DNA of 64,000 nt from Sphingomonas bisphenolicum (GTDB lineage: Bacteria; Pseudomonadota; Alphaproteobacteria; Sphingomonadales; Sphingomonadaceae), in NCBI RefSeq assembly GCF_024349785.1, contig NZ_AP018817.1, positions 1,953,501 to 2,017,500 on the forward strand. Direction: 5' to 3'. Below, one piece after another: positions 8,911 through 17,624 of this stretch. Made by a program: the position numbers and the translations under genes. The notes below the pieces were generated by a model. The model saw only the letters and a list, made by a program, of their open reading frames with translations, did no database searches and was not told the origin of the DNA. The first letter of the stretch is position 1; every line of letters begins with the position of its first letter.

Positions 8911-9184
8911 TCAGCTTCGCCCGGGCAGTTTCATCCCCTGGGAAAAGATTGACCAGAAGGCTTCCGCAACTTCACGGCCACTCAAATTGCCGTCAGGCGT
9001 AAACCAGCGATGTGTCCAATTGAGCATGCCGAACAAAGCAGTCGCTGCGAGGCGATGCGGTATGTCGCTCCGTAGTTCGCCTGACGCCATCGCTTCCCGA
9101 ACGAAGCGCATAAGCATTTGATCGAAGAGGCGTGTCTTGAGCATAAGCTGATGCGTGGCCGGCGCCCGCTCAGCGATAGGGTGC
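8911..9184 (-). pseudogene. TetR regulator C-terminal remnant cut by IS21
   Basis: About 90 codons of the C-terminal domain of a TetR regulator, ending normally at 8911 but entering the IS21 end at 9185 on its 5' side. The helix-turn-helix half is missing. The remaining part closely matches the intact regulator at 28800-29507: ALFGMLNWTHRWF is identical in both, as is the RSDIP motif, followed by VAE-FWSI. It is therefore a broken paralogue. Confidence 0.85.
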
Positions 9185-9361
9185 TGTCAATCGGCGTGCA
9201 AACGGGACCCCCTATCGGCGCGCAAAAGGGACCCCATTTCAAGATGGCGCAAGGTTGATCTGACGCGCTCTCCTGCGCTGCGCGCGGCGTAGGGAGGGCG
9301 TAGCCCGACCGAAGGCGCGCGCAGCGCAAAGCATCTTTTAATTGAGGGCCGATGGGGAGGA

Positions 9362-10090
9362 TCAGCTCCGGTTTTTGAAGCGCCAGCTGTCATTGCCGGT
9401 CTCGACTATGTCGCAATGATGGGTGACGCGATCCAGGAGCGCGGTGGTCATCTTGGGATCACCGAACACGGTGGGCCACTCCCCGAAGGCGAGGTTGGTG
9501 GTGATGATGACACTGGTTTGCTCGTAGAGCTTGCTGATCAGATGGAACAGCAACTGGCCGCCCGATCGGGCGAACGGCAGATACCCCAGTTCATCGAGCA
9601 CGATGAGATCGAGGCGGGATAGCTGGGCGGCGAGTGTGCCGCTTTTGCCGATCCTGGCCTCCTCTTCGAGACGGGTCACAAGATCAACGGTGTTGAAGTA
9701 GCGGCCCCGCGCACCCGAGCGCACGACATTAGCGGTGATGGCGATGGCCAGATGGGTCTTTCCGGTGCCTGTACCGCCGACCAGGACGATATTGCGCCGC
9801 GCGGGCAGGAACGCGCCGCTGTGCAATGAACGCACCAGTCCTTCGTTGATCGGGGTGCCCTCGAACCGGAAGGCGTCGATGTCCTTCACGATCGGCAGCC
9901 TCGCGGCCGCCATCCGGTATCGGATCGACGCGGCGTGGCGATGCGTCGCTTCCGCCCTCAGAAGATCGGTCAATATCTCCATCGTGGTGCGCTGGCGCTG
10001 AAGGCCGGTGGTGACCGCATCGTCGAACGCGCCTGCCATGCCTTTGAGCCCGAGCCCGCGCATGGCCTCGATCATGTCATGCCGCTGCAT
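9362..10090 (-). CDS. istB: IS21-family helper ATPase IstB
   Basis: A 242-residue AAA+ ATPase with the Walker A motif GGTGTGKT (105-112) and a Walker B-like [12 protein letters not shown]. In IS21 elements it assists the IstA transposase in target selection. It is complete and identical to the copy at 52387-53115. Its start overlaps the end of istA by 14 nt, as is normal in this family. With istA broken, this copy cannot be autonomous. Confidence 0.95.
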   Translation of the reverse strand: MQRHDMIEAMRGLGLKGMAGAFDDAVTTGLQRQRTTMEILTDLLRAEATHRHAASIRYRMAAARLPIVKDIDAFRFEGTPINEGLVRSLHSGAFLPARRNIVLVGGTGTGKTHLAIAITANVVRSGARGRYFNTVDLVTRLEEEARIGKSGTLAAQLSRLDLIVLDELGYLPFARSGGQLLFHLISKLYEQTSVIITTNLAFGEWPTVFGDPKMTTALLDRVTHHCDIVETGNDSWRFKNRS

Positions 10091-10881
10091 CGAAGGTCCT
10101 CAGCTGGTCGTAACGGGCACAGTCGGCGATCGGAGGATGGCGCAGCGCGCTGTCCTCGGAGGTGATGATCGTGAGTGGACGCGGCGGTTCCCGGCGTCGC
10201 GCCAGGATGTTCAGGATCAGGTCGTCGCTTGCCGTGCCCGTCGCCAGTGCCTCGCGCACCGCCGCTTCGACAGGCTCCAGGCCATCGGTCAACACAGCCG
10301 ACAGCACACGGACGAACCGGCGATCAGCATCGTCGCCATTACCCAGCTTGCGGCGCAGGCGGGCAAGCGCCGGTGGCAGATCCCAGCCCTGGAAGGGGGC
10401 GCCGTTCCGCAGCGCGCCGGGCTTGCGGGCCAGCACCGGCAGATAATGCCAGGGATCATAGATCGTGCGGTTGCGCCCGAAGTAGCGAGGATGTTCGGCG
10501 ACAACCTCCTCGCCGCAGCGAACGACGATACGATCGGCATAGGCGCGGACCTGCACAGTGCGCCGTGCCACCGTCGAGAGCACCGAGTAACGGTTGCGGT
10601 CGAAGCTGATCAGGCAGGTGCCCGTCACGGCATGCTCGCTCTCATTGAAGCCGTCGAACGGCCCCAGCATCGGCTGCAGCGCGGATCGTTCGATCTCCAG
10701 CACCTGCGCCACGGTCAGCTCTCCCTGTTCGGGATGGGCCTGCCGTTCCGCCCAGCGCCGACACTCGGCCTCCAGCCAGCCATTAAGCTCTTCGAGGCTG
10801 GCGAACCGCAGCCGGGGCTGGAAGAAGCGGCCACGGATCGTCTGCACCTGGTTCTCGACCTGGCCCTTCTCCCATCCCGCC
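10077..10881 (-). pseudogene. istA: IS21-family transposase IstA, 5'-truncated
   Basis: The C-terminal 268 or so codons of the 504-residue IstA found complete at 53102-54616. The helix-turn-helix and the N-terminal part of the catalytic domain are missing because the element is cut at 10881. It is not expected to be functional. Confidence 0.9.
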
Positions 10882-11034
10882 CGAGCCCAGACGGGCAGCG
10901 ACTTCCTCCTGCCTTCCGCTCACATCAACCGCGAAGACTTGCGCGCCTTCGCGGTGAAACGTTTCGACGATCGCGGCGCCGATGCCTGACCCCGCACCGG
11001 TCACGATCGCGACTTTCCCTTTCAGCAATGCCAT
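10882..11034 (-). pseudogene. SDR N-terminal remnant at the IS junction
   Basis: About 50 codons of an SDR N-terminus: [20 protein letters not shown] followed by an [15 protein letters not shown] strand. The reading then runs into the IS21 fragment. The catalytic tyrosine half is absent. It is the last, broken gene of the minus-strand set 11104-17557, so the operon lost its terminal dehydrogenase when the IS region was rearranged. Confidence 0.85.
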
Positions 11035-11103
11035 GGCAGCCTCTCCTTGTGTTGATTGATATTGTTTCGACGCCGAACGCCGATCGTTTCCTGGCGAATG
11101 GCG

Positions 11104-11601
11104 TCAGCGCGACTTGGCCGCCACTTTCCATTCCGGCTGCGTGGTCGCGAAAGCGAACGGACCGTCATCGATCACCTGCAGCAGTTCGACGACATTGCCG
11201 TCCGGGTCGCGGCCGTAGGTGGCAAGCAGCGGGCGATCCGCCGCCACCGTCGGGGGACAATGGAATTCCATGCCGGCCTCGCTCAATCGCCGATACTCGG
11301 CCTCGATGTCGTCGACGGCAAAGCAGATGTGCGTGAAGCCTGGTTTGGATACTGGGCGAGCAGGCGTGTGTTCGCCCGGATCGGGAGAGCTGAACTGGAA
11401 TAGTTCGATACAATGATTGCCACCGCTGAGCAGCATGAACCGGGCGGCCGAATTGGGAAGGCCCACGATCTTGTCGAGTTCCGGCGCGCCCGACCAGCCA
11501 TCGTCGCACAATCTAGCGAGTCCGAACATGTCGGCGTACCAAGTGGCCAGGCTTTCTATGTCCCGAGTGGCGATGGCGGTATGGTGTATGCCCAAAATCA
11601 T
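11104..11601 (-). CDS. VOC superfamily protein (glyoxalase-like)
   Basis: A 165-residue two-module VOC protein. Candidate metal ligands can be seen in the family positions: HHTAIA at the N-terminus, CIELFQF, FTHICFAVDD and NVVELLQ at the end. The ATG at 11601 has AAGGA upstream; an in-frame TTG at 11631 is less likely. A lyase, epimerase or ring-cleavage role is possible; the substrate is unknown. Confidence 0.8.
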   Translation of the reverse strand: MILGIHHTAIATRDIESLATWYADMFGLARLCDDGWSGAPELDKIVGLPNSAARFMLLSGGNHCIELFQFSSPDPGEHTPARPVSKPGFTHICFAVDDIEAEYRRLSEAGMEFHCPPTVAADRPLLATYGRDPDGNVVELLQVIDDGPFAFATTQPEWKVAAKSR

Positions 11602-11637
11602 CCTGTCATTCCTTGAAACCTGTATCGCCAACCCGCT

Positions 11638-12759
11638 CTATGCCTGCGCAGGGCTGTCGATCATCACGTCGGTGTAGCTGAAGTTCGCGTTTTGCTTGGC
11701 GTCGGCGCTGGTGCCGATTCCGTCGTCGCGATGCCGATCGATGCGGTCGAAAAGGCCGGCATAGACGAAGCCTTTTGCCGACTCGAAAAAGTCGTGCGGG
11801 AACCCGAGCTCGACCGCACTCGCGCTGTCCAGCTGGCCAAGTTGATCATCCGACAGTTCGACGTCCAGGGACGCAAGGTTGGTCTCAAGCTGGTCCGCGC
11901 TCGAAGCGCCAATTACGGGAATGATGCGCTTCTTCAGCATCCATTTGAGCGCTGCTTGAGATGGGGTGCAGCCGGCCTCCTGTGCGACGGCGTCAAGCGC
12001 GCGCGCGATTGTCAAATTGCGTTCGGACAGGGCCTTGTAGGGTACATTGTCCATTCTACGGGAGCCGCCCGCATTCTTATTAGCGGTATATTTTCCGGTG
12101 AGGATGCCACCGCCGAGCGGCGACCAGGCAACCATGCCGATGTCCAGCGCGCGCGACATCGGGACGATCTCTCGATCGGGAGTGCGCTCCACGAGGCTAT
12201 ATTCGAACTGATTGACCACGAAAGGCGACCAGCCCATCCGATCTGCCAGTTCGTTGCATCGGGAAATGACCCAGGCCGGCGCGTCGCTGATGCCGGCATA
12301 GAGTATCTTGCCCTGTCGAATGAGATCATCGAGCCCGCGCAGGACCTCTTCCGGACGTGTCGTGAAATCCCAGGTGTGAACGTAGAAGATATCGACATAG
12401 TCGGTCTTGAGACGTTTGAGACTGCCTTCAAGGCTCTGCACCATATTCTTGCGCTGATTGCCGGCGCTGTTGGCGTGCGCCGTCTCGCCGGGTAGGTTGT
12501 CGGTATATTTTGTCCCCAGCACGGTGCTGTTGCGCTGAGCAGGGGTGAGTATGTTGCCAAGTATCTCTTCGGCCTGGCCCGACCCGTAGACGTTGGACGT
12601 GTCGATGAAATTACCCCCCTGTCCTAAGAACAGGTTGAGTTGGGACCGACAGCCAGCTTCGTCACATCCCCAGCCCCAGGCAGTGCCGAATGTCATGGTG
12701 CCAAGGCAGAATTCCGACACCCGAAGGCCCGAGCGACCCAGTAGCTTGTACTTCATCAT
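11638..12759 (-). CDS. Aldo/keto reductase
   Basis: A 373-residue AKR barrel protein. The catalytic tetrad is visible: D and Y in FIDTSNVYGSGQAE, K in VLGTKYTDN and H in DIFYVHTWD. It has an NADPH-binding end (IIPVIGASSADQLETNL) and an extra C-terminal tail of about 40 residues. It probably reduces or oxidises a carbonyl intermediate made by the P450 and flavin enzymes upstream in the same minus-strand operon. Confidence 0.88.
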   Translation of the reverse strand: MMKYKLLGRSGLRVSEFCLGTMTFGTAWGWGCDEAGCRSQLNLFLGQGGNFIDTSNVYGSGQAEEILGNILTPAQRNSTVLGTKYTDNLPGETAHANSAGNQRKNMVQSLEGSLKRLKTDYVDIFYVHTWDFTTRPEEVLRGLDDLIRQGKILYAGISDAPAWVISRCNELADRMGWSPFVVNQFEYSLVERTPDREIVPMSRALDIGMVAWSPLGGGILTGKYTANKNAGGSRRMDNVPYKALSERNLTIARALDAVAQEAGCTPSQAALKWMLKKRIIPVIGASSADQLETNLASLDVELSDDQLGQLDSASAVELGFPHDFFESAKGFVYAGLFDRIDRHRDDGIGTSADAKQNANFSYTDVMIDSPAQA

Positions 12760-12766
12760 GGCGATC

Positions 12767-13318
12767 CTATCCCTCGTCCTGCAACGTCATTTTTTCGTGC
12801 ATGATGTACACGGCGTCGGTGCGTTCACGCTTCCCGGTGGTGAAGAGTTCGAGGGGGATTTGTGCTTCCTGCCCGGCCCAGTTCTCGACCTTGTGCCAAT
12901 CGAGCACGACGGTGCGTTCATCGATTTTCCAGACGCCGTTTCGTTTAGAGAAGCGATCGACGTAGCGAGCGCCCATCACATCGACGATTACCGGTCCTCC
13001 GTTTCGCCGCTTGAGATGCACCATGACCTGGGATTCACTTATTGCTACGTCACCTCTCACCTCGATCAGGGCGTTCGTGATCGAATGGGTGGTCCAGGCA
13101 TTTTCCTGGCGCAAGCGATCGACGACAAAAGGAGCGAAATCATGACCGCGCCCCGACCAATAGCCATGATCGTCAAAGGCATCGTCATGATAGATGTCGC
13201 GGACCAAATCCTCATCCAGGCGGTCGACGCCACGGCAATAGCGATGAAGGACTTCCGTGATCGCCTGCTTGGCGAGCAATTCTTCCAGTTCCGGCAAAAT
13301 ATCGCTCCCGTCGGTCAT
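12767..13318 (-). CDS. SnoaL/NTF2-like protein
   Basis: A 183-residue alpha+beta cone protein. LLAKQAITEVLHRYCRGVDRLD is the usual N-terminal helix pattern of SnoaL-like dehydratases and isomerases in catabolic clusters (BaiE, scytalone dehydratase and ketosteroid isomerase relatives). The ATG overlaps the TGA of the quinone oxidoreductase (ATGA at 13315-13318), which indicates translational coupling. The reaction is unknown. Confidence 0.8.
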   Translation of the reverse strand: MTDGSDILPELEELLAKQAITEVLHRYCRGVDRLDEDLVRDIYHDDAFDDHGYWSGRGHDFAPFVVDRLRQENAWTTHSITNALIEVRGDVAISESQVMVHLKRRNGGPVIVDVMGARYVDRFSKRNGVWKIDERTVVLDWHKVENWAGQEAQIPLELFTTGKRERTDAVYIMHEKMTLQDEG

Positions 13319-14334
13319 TGGCTGAAAGGCGTGAGCACCAGCTTGCCGGCTGTCTTGCGCGACAAAAGGTCGTTCAAGGCAGCCGCGGCGCTCTCCATGG
13401 GGTAGGTCTTGTGAATGTGCGGCGTGATCCGGCCTTCGGCCATCAGCCGCCAAAGCGCTTCGAAATTGGCCACGTGGCCGTCAGGATCGATCTCGCTAAA
13501 TCGGCCCCAATAGACGCCAACTGCTGAGTACCCCTTGAGCAGCAGCAGATTGACGGGGAGCACGGGAATTTCCCCGCTCGTGAACCCAATGACGAGAAGA
13601 CGCCCTTCCCAGGCCATCGCACGGGACATTTCTGCAAACGCCTTGCCACCAGTGACGTCGATGCAGATGTCGGCGCCGTGTCCGGCCGTCTCCGACTTGA
13701 TCTGCTTTCCGAGCTCACCCTCAACATAAACGATGGCGGATTTTGCGCCTGCTGCCAGCGCCAGTTCCAGCTTCGTTGCGGAACTGCCAATGGCAATCAC
13801 CTCGGCACCGAGCGCCGATGCGATGTCTACAGCGGCTAGTCCGACGCCGCCTGTGGCGCCCAGCACGACGACCTGCTGGCCCGGCTTCACTCCACCACGC
13901 TGCACCAGCGCATGATAGGCCGTACCATAGGCCGCGTAGATGCCAGCCGCCGTGACATCATCGACATCCGCGGGCACACCCACCGCGAGCTCGCCGCGGA
14001 CATCGACATATTCAGCGAAGCCACCATACCCCGACGCGGTCAACCCAACAACGCGCGTTCCAACGGACCAGCCGCCCGCCGCGTCACCGACTTCGATGAT
14101 TTCGCCGGCGACTTCGAATCCGGGCGCGAAAGGAAGTTCGGGGCGCAGCTGATATTTGCCGAGCATGATCAGGGTATCGGGAAAGTTGATACCAGACGCC
14201 ATGACCCTGATCCGGACGTTGGCTGGATCAAGCGGGGGCAGTGCGACCGAAGACACGCGTAATGTGTCGGGCGGACCATATTCGAAACATAGGACTGCCT
14301 TGGTGACGTCCAAGGTGGTGCTATCAGTCGTCAC
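13315..14334 (-). CDS. NADPH:quinone oxidoreductase-type MDR protein
   Basis: A 339-residue zinc-free medium-chain dehydrogenase: N-terminal GroES-like domain with VMASGINFPDTLIM, cofactor motif GATGGVGLAAVD. The family covers quinone reductases and enoyl reductases. The GTG at 14334 is preferred because it overlaps the P450 stop (GTGA) and has GGGAGG just upstream; an ATG at 14346 is an alternative. It is coupled to both neighbours. Confidence 0.85.
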   Translation of the reverse strand: MTTDSTTLDVTKAVLCFEYGPPDTLRVSSVALPPLDPANVRIRVMASGINFPDTLIMLGKYQLRPELPFAPGFEVAGEIIEVGDAAGGWSVGTRVVGLTASGYGGFAEYVDVRGELAVGVPADVDDVTAAGIYAAYGTAYHALVQRGGVKPGQQVVVLGATGGVGLAAVDIASALGAEVIAIGSSATKLELALAAGAKSAIVYVEGELGKQIKSETAGHGADICIDVTGGKAFAEMSRAMAWEGRLLVIGFTSGEIPVLPVNLLLLKGYSAVGVYWGRFSEIDPDGHVANFEALWRLMAEGRITPHIHKTYPMESAAAALNDLLSRKTAGKLVLTPFSQ

Positions 14335-15593
14335 GCCGCCTCCCATTCCAGATGCACATTGTCGACCGACGCAACGACGCCAGACTCGAAGCGCGGCTCG
14401 CAGCCCTCGACCACATGGAAGGCCGGAATGCGCCGGAGCCATTCCTCCAGCAGGATCGTGGTTTCCAGCCGGGCCAGATGCAGACCTGCGCAGCGATGCG
14501 GGCCTTCCCCGAATGTCGAATGGGAAATGCGGCTGCGATGGAAATCGAGCGCCCAGGGATCGGGGTTCTGCTGCTCGTCGAGGCCCGCCAGAGGCGTCGG
14601 CAGCAATACCATCTCCCCGGCCTTCAGTTCGACCCCGTCGAGTTCGATGTCCTTGGCAATCATGCGAGCCGCAGCGACGAGCGGGAAACGACGGAACATT
14701 TCTTCCACCGCGCGCCGTAGCTCTTCAGGGTTGTCCCGCAGGATGGCGACCGTCTCGGGGTGCCGACCAAGATGGTCCATCATCATGTTCATGAAGTTCG
14801 TGACCGAATCGAGGCCGGCCAGCAGCAGCAGCGAAATCATGCCGAGCAGCTTCTGCCGCTCCATCATCGCGCCGTTGATATCCGTGTTCACGCACAGGGA
14901 GATGATGTCCGTGCCGGGCTTGCCGCGCCGCGCGTCGATGATCGGCCCAACGTAATCGAAAAAGCCCTTGTTGGCGCGGTCCAGATTGGCGGCCATCTCT
15001 TCAGGGGAGTTGCCACCCGGCCGCGTCATGCCACTGGCGAGAGCGCGCAGCTTGGGCGAATCCTCCATCGGCAGGTCGGCCATGGTCATGAATACCTGGA
15101 TGGGAAACTCGGCGGAAAATTCCTCGACGAAATCGCACGTGCCGCGATCCGCGAACTGGTCAATCAGGCTGGCTGCCAGAGCACGCACCTGCGGCTCGCG
15201 CTCGCGTATGGCGCGCAGGTTGAGCCCCTTGTCGACGACCGCGCGATAGGGACGGTGTTCGGGCGGGTCCATTTTCGAGGGGACCATCGCATATTTTTCC
15301 CCAGCCGCTTTCGGGATGAAAAGTACCTGGCTCGAAAAGCGATCGGGATCGGTGTAAATCTCTCGGATCAGCGCGCCGGTCGTGGCAACCCAGTGGCCAC
15401 CATTGAAGGGGCTCCATACCAGGCCGGGAAGCTTCTCATCCTGAAGGCGCTTCCAGGCTTTGAGATAGCCGTCGGTTTCGATCCCGTCCGGCTTGTACAT
15501 GTCTATATCGTACAGACGGTCCGCTGGCACATGGGGCGGCGGGGACGTCCTTGCCCGATCATCTGTTTCCATAACGTCCATCTCCATTTTCAA
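14331..15593 (-). CDS. Cytochrome P450, CYP101-like
   Basis: A 420-residue soluble bacterial P450. The haem loop is FGEGPHRCAG with Cys368, ExxR is at 298-301, and the I-helix carries AGLDS (259-263), with Ser where Thr is usual. GGHWVATTGALIREIY and MDPPEHRPYR strongly recall P450cam (CYP101), the camphor 5-exo-hydroxylase. It needs a 2Fe-2S ferredoxin; one is encoded at 26285. The substrate is likely a terpenoid-like or cyclic compound (inference). Confidence 0.93.
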   Translation of the reverse strand: MKMEMDVMETDDRARTSPPPHVPADRLYDIDMYKPDGIETDGYLKAWKRLQDEKLPGLVWSPFNGGHWVATTGALIREIYTDPDRFSSQVLFIPKAAGEKYAMVPSKMDPPEHRPYRAVVDKGLNLRAIREREPQVRALAASLIDQFADRGTCDFVEEFSAEFPIQVFMTMADLPMEDSPKLRALASGMTRPGGNSPEEMAANLDRANKGFFDYVGPIIDARRGKPGTDIISLCVNTDINGAMMERQKLLGMISLLLLAGLDSVTNFMNMMMDHLGRHPETVAILRDNPEELRRAVEEMFRRFPLVAAARMIAKDIELDGVELKAGEMVLLPTPLAGLDEQQNPDPWALDFHRSRISHSTFGEGPHRCAGLHLARLETTILLEEWLRRIPAFHVVEGCEPRFESGVVASVDNVHLEWEAA

Positions 15594-15601
15594 GCCGGTG
15601 T

Positions 15602-15632
15602 CCTAGTCCCGGAGCGCAGCTCCGGGACTAGG
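15602..15632 (-). terminator. Perfect 14-bp hairpin between LLM and P450 genes
   Basis: CCTAGTCCCGGAGC (15602-15615), a 3-nt loop, and its exact complement (15619-15632) fill the gap between the stop of the flavin monooxygenase gene and the P450 start. There is no T tract. It may be an intercistronic attenuator or an mRNA-stabilising processing site rather than a full terminator. Confidence 0.6.
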
Positions 15633-15639
15633 TTTGCGG

Positions 15640-16725
15640 TCAGATTTCGATCTTGGCGGTGACTTCCTGTGCGAACCGCTGCAGCGATTCCTTCGCCGGG
15701 GCCGGGTCGTCGATATAGTCGTGCGAATTGACGCAAAGCTGCCCGAACGAGCCGACCTGATCGATCAGCGTCTCGATCTTCTCGGCGACCGTCTCGGGCG
15801 ATCCACACAACCAGACATGTTCGGCCAGGAAGTCCATGTCCAGTTGATCAGGCGTCAGATCCTTGCCGGAATCAGCGATGATGCCAGCGAACAGATCGAA
15901 TTTTTTGTAGATCGGAAACAGATATTTTTCCCAGCTTTCCGCAAGGCCGCTGGATAACGCCCGGCGCTTGGCTTCGGCATCCGTGTCGGCAATGAAGACT
16001 TCGCGGCATATGGTGAACCGCTTGCGATCGGGTGTGTGGCCGCTCGCTTCCATGGCGGCTGACCAGGTATCCCAATGCGCCTTCATCTGGGCGGTGCCGC
16101 CAAAGAAGGAGATCGGGCTGTAGTTGCGCTCGCCGGCGAACTTCATCGACGGGGATTTTGTAGAGAGGCCGGTCACTGCGATCTCCATGCCCGGATGGGG
16201 GCTGTTATCGGCGATCTCGACGTTGTAGCCGGGCATATCGTCGGGGCCGGGGAAGCCGGCCTGGTAGAAATTCCCCTTGAACTTGAAGGGTTCCCGCTTC
16301 CACACCTGCTGCATCACGTCGAGCGCTTCCAGTTGGCGCTCCGGAAGTCCGCCGATCCCGTCGAACCCGTTCAGAATGGCGTCGGTGTGATGGCCACCTG
16401 GCGCCACGCCCAGATAGTAGCGGTCGCCCAGCACGCGGCTCAGCCAGCCGATTCGCACTGCGAGCGTCGCGGGATTATGATAGGGCAGCAAATGCGCCAT
16501 CGGTGCGAACCGGAGGGTCTTCGTCATTGGCGCGGCGGCGGCGATCACGGCTTCGGGTACGGGAATATTCTCGCGCGCCAGCGTATAATGTTCGCCGACC
16601 AGAAAATCCTTATATCCCGCCTCGTCGCATGTGCGGGCGAGATCGAGCGACCATTCGAACATCTCCAGCGGCGTGCGATGGGGCTTGTTGTAGGGTGTGT
16701 GAAAGATGCCGGCACGCAATGCCAT
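15640..16725 (-). CDS. LLM-class flavin monooxygenase, diketocamphane-monooxygenase-like
   Basis: A 361-residue luciferase-like TIM-barrel protein. Segments such as FAPMAHLLPYHNPATLA, GRYYLGVAPGGHHTDAIL, FAGERNYSPISFFGG and DFLAEHVWLCGSPETV are characteristic of the two-component diketocamphane 1,2-monooxygenases (type II Baeyer-Villiger enzymes, FMNH2-dependent). Paralogues sit at 22206 and 32913. It needs reduced FMN from a reductase; a candidate is at 41741. It lies directly upstream of the P450 in the operon. Confidence 0.88.
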   Translation of the reverse strand: MALRAGIFHTPYNKPHRTPLEMFEWSLDLARTCDEAGYKDFLVGEHYTLARENIPVPEAVIAAAAPMTKTLRFAPMAHLLPYHNPATLAVRIGWLSRVLGDRYYLGVAPGGHHTDAILNGFDGIGGLPERQLEALDVMQQVWKREPFKFKGNFYQAGFPGPDDMPGYNVEIADNSPHPGMEIAVTGLSTKSPSMKFAGERNYSPISFFGGTAQMKAHWDTWSAAMEASGHTPDRKRFTICREVFIADTDAEAKRRALSSGLAESWEKYLFPIYKKFDLFAGIIADSGKDLTPDQLDMDFLAEHVWLCGSPETVAEKIETLIDQVGSFGQLCVNSHDYIDDPAPAKESLQRFAQEVTAKIEI

Positions 16726-16771
16726 GATGTAAAATCCTCTTCAAAATGCGGAATTGGGCAGGGCTAGGACT

Positions 16772-17557
16772 TCACTGGTCCCCAAGGTCAGGAGTCACGC
16801 CGCCCATGACGGAGAGTCCGCCGTCGATCACATGCTGCGCGCCGGTCGTGAAATAGGACTCGTCGGAGGCGAGATAGAGGGCGAGGTAAGCTACATCGAT
16901 GGGCCGCCCCAGTCGGCGAAGCGGCTGGACGGATGCAGCAGCATCCATGGCGTTCTGGGTGGGAAAAGCTTCTTCCACCATCGAGGTGAGAATGACGCCC
17001 GGCGCGATGGAATTGACGCGAATATTGAACCCGGCCAGTTCGATCGCAGCGGCGCGCGTGAGAGCGTCTACCGCGCCCTTGCTTGCCGTGTAGGCGGTGA
17101 AGCGCCCGCAGGCGTTGACGACTGCCAGCGAGGAGACGTTCACGATGGAGCCGCCGCCGGCTGCCTTCATGATCGGGATGAGGGTTTGCATGCCTACCAT
17201 CTGGCCCCAGGCGTTGACGTCCATCGTCCGGGTCCAATGCTCATGGGTCAGCACGTCGTAGGTCGCCGGCGCGAGGATGCCGGCGTTGTTGACCAGAATG
17301 GTGATCGGACCAAAGCTCTCCGCCGCCGCCTTCACCGCGTCCTTCCAGTCGGCCTCCTTCGAAACGTCGAGCGAGACCGCGAGCGCGCTATCCTGATGCT
17401 TTGCGTTGATCTCTGCCGCGACCTTCTGCGCGGCACCGAAATTGACGTCGGCGACGATCACCTTGGCGCCTTCATCTGCAAACAGGCGGGCTTCGGCCTC
17501 ACCCTGGCCGGTGCCGGAGCCCGTCACGATCGCGACCTTGCCATTCAGTCTTGCCAT
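16772..17557 (-). CDS. Short-chain dehydrogenase/reductase
   Basis: A 261-residue classical SDR: VTGSGTGQGEAEARLFADEG, VADVN, LVNNAGIL and AYTASKGAV with the catalytic Y and K. The first in-frame ATG consistent with family length is 17557. It heads the minus-strand catabolic set that continues with the LLM monooxygenase and P450, and probably oxidises the hydroxylated product. Confidence 0.88.
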   Translation of the reverse strand: MARLNGKVAIVTGSGTGQGEAEARLFADEGAKVIVADVNFGAAQKVAAEINAKHQDSALAVSLDVSKEADWKDAVKAAAESFGPITILVNNAGILAPATYDVLTHEHWTRTMDVNAWGQMVGMQTLIPIMKAAGGGSIVNVSSLAVVNACGRFTAYTASKGAVDALTRAAAIELAGFNIRVNSIAPGVILTSMVEEAFPTQNAMDAAASVQPLRRLGRPIDVAYLALYLASDESYFTTGAQHVIDGGLSVMGGVTPDLGDQ

Positions 17558-17624
17558 CTCATCTGTCCTTTTTGTGGTGAGCTGGCGGGGCGCCAAAATT
17601 CGACCCGTCAGCCCAAAGTTGAAG

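Larger units (their letters stand above)
9185..10881 (-). mobile_element. IS21-family element, copy A, truncated
   Basis: This copy starts with the terminal TGTCAATCGGCGTGCAAA and matches positions 52210-53906 of the complete copy without any difference that I could see. It breaks off at 10881, inside istA. The missing 820 or so bases include the istA N-terminus and the other end. After the break the sequence becomes an SDR remnant. It is directly repeated relative to copy B, 43,025 bp away. Confidence 0.9.
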
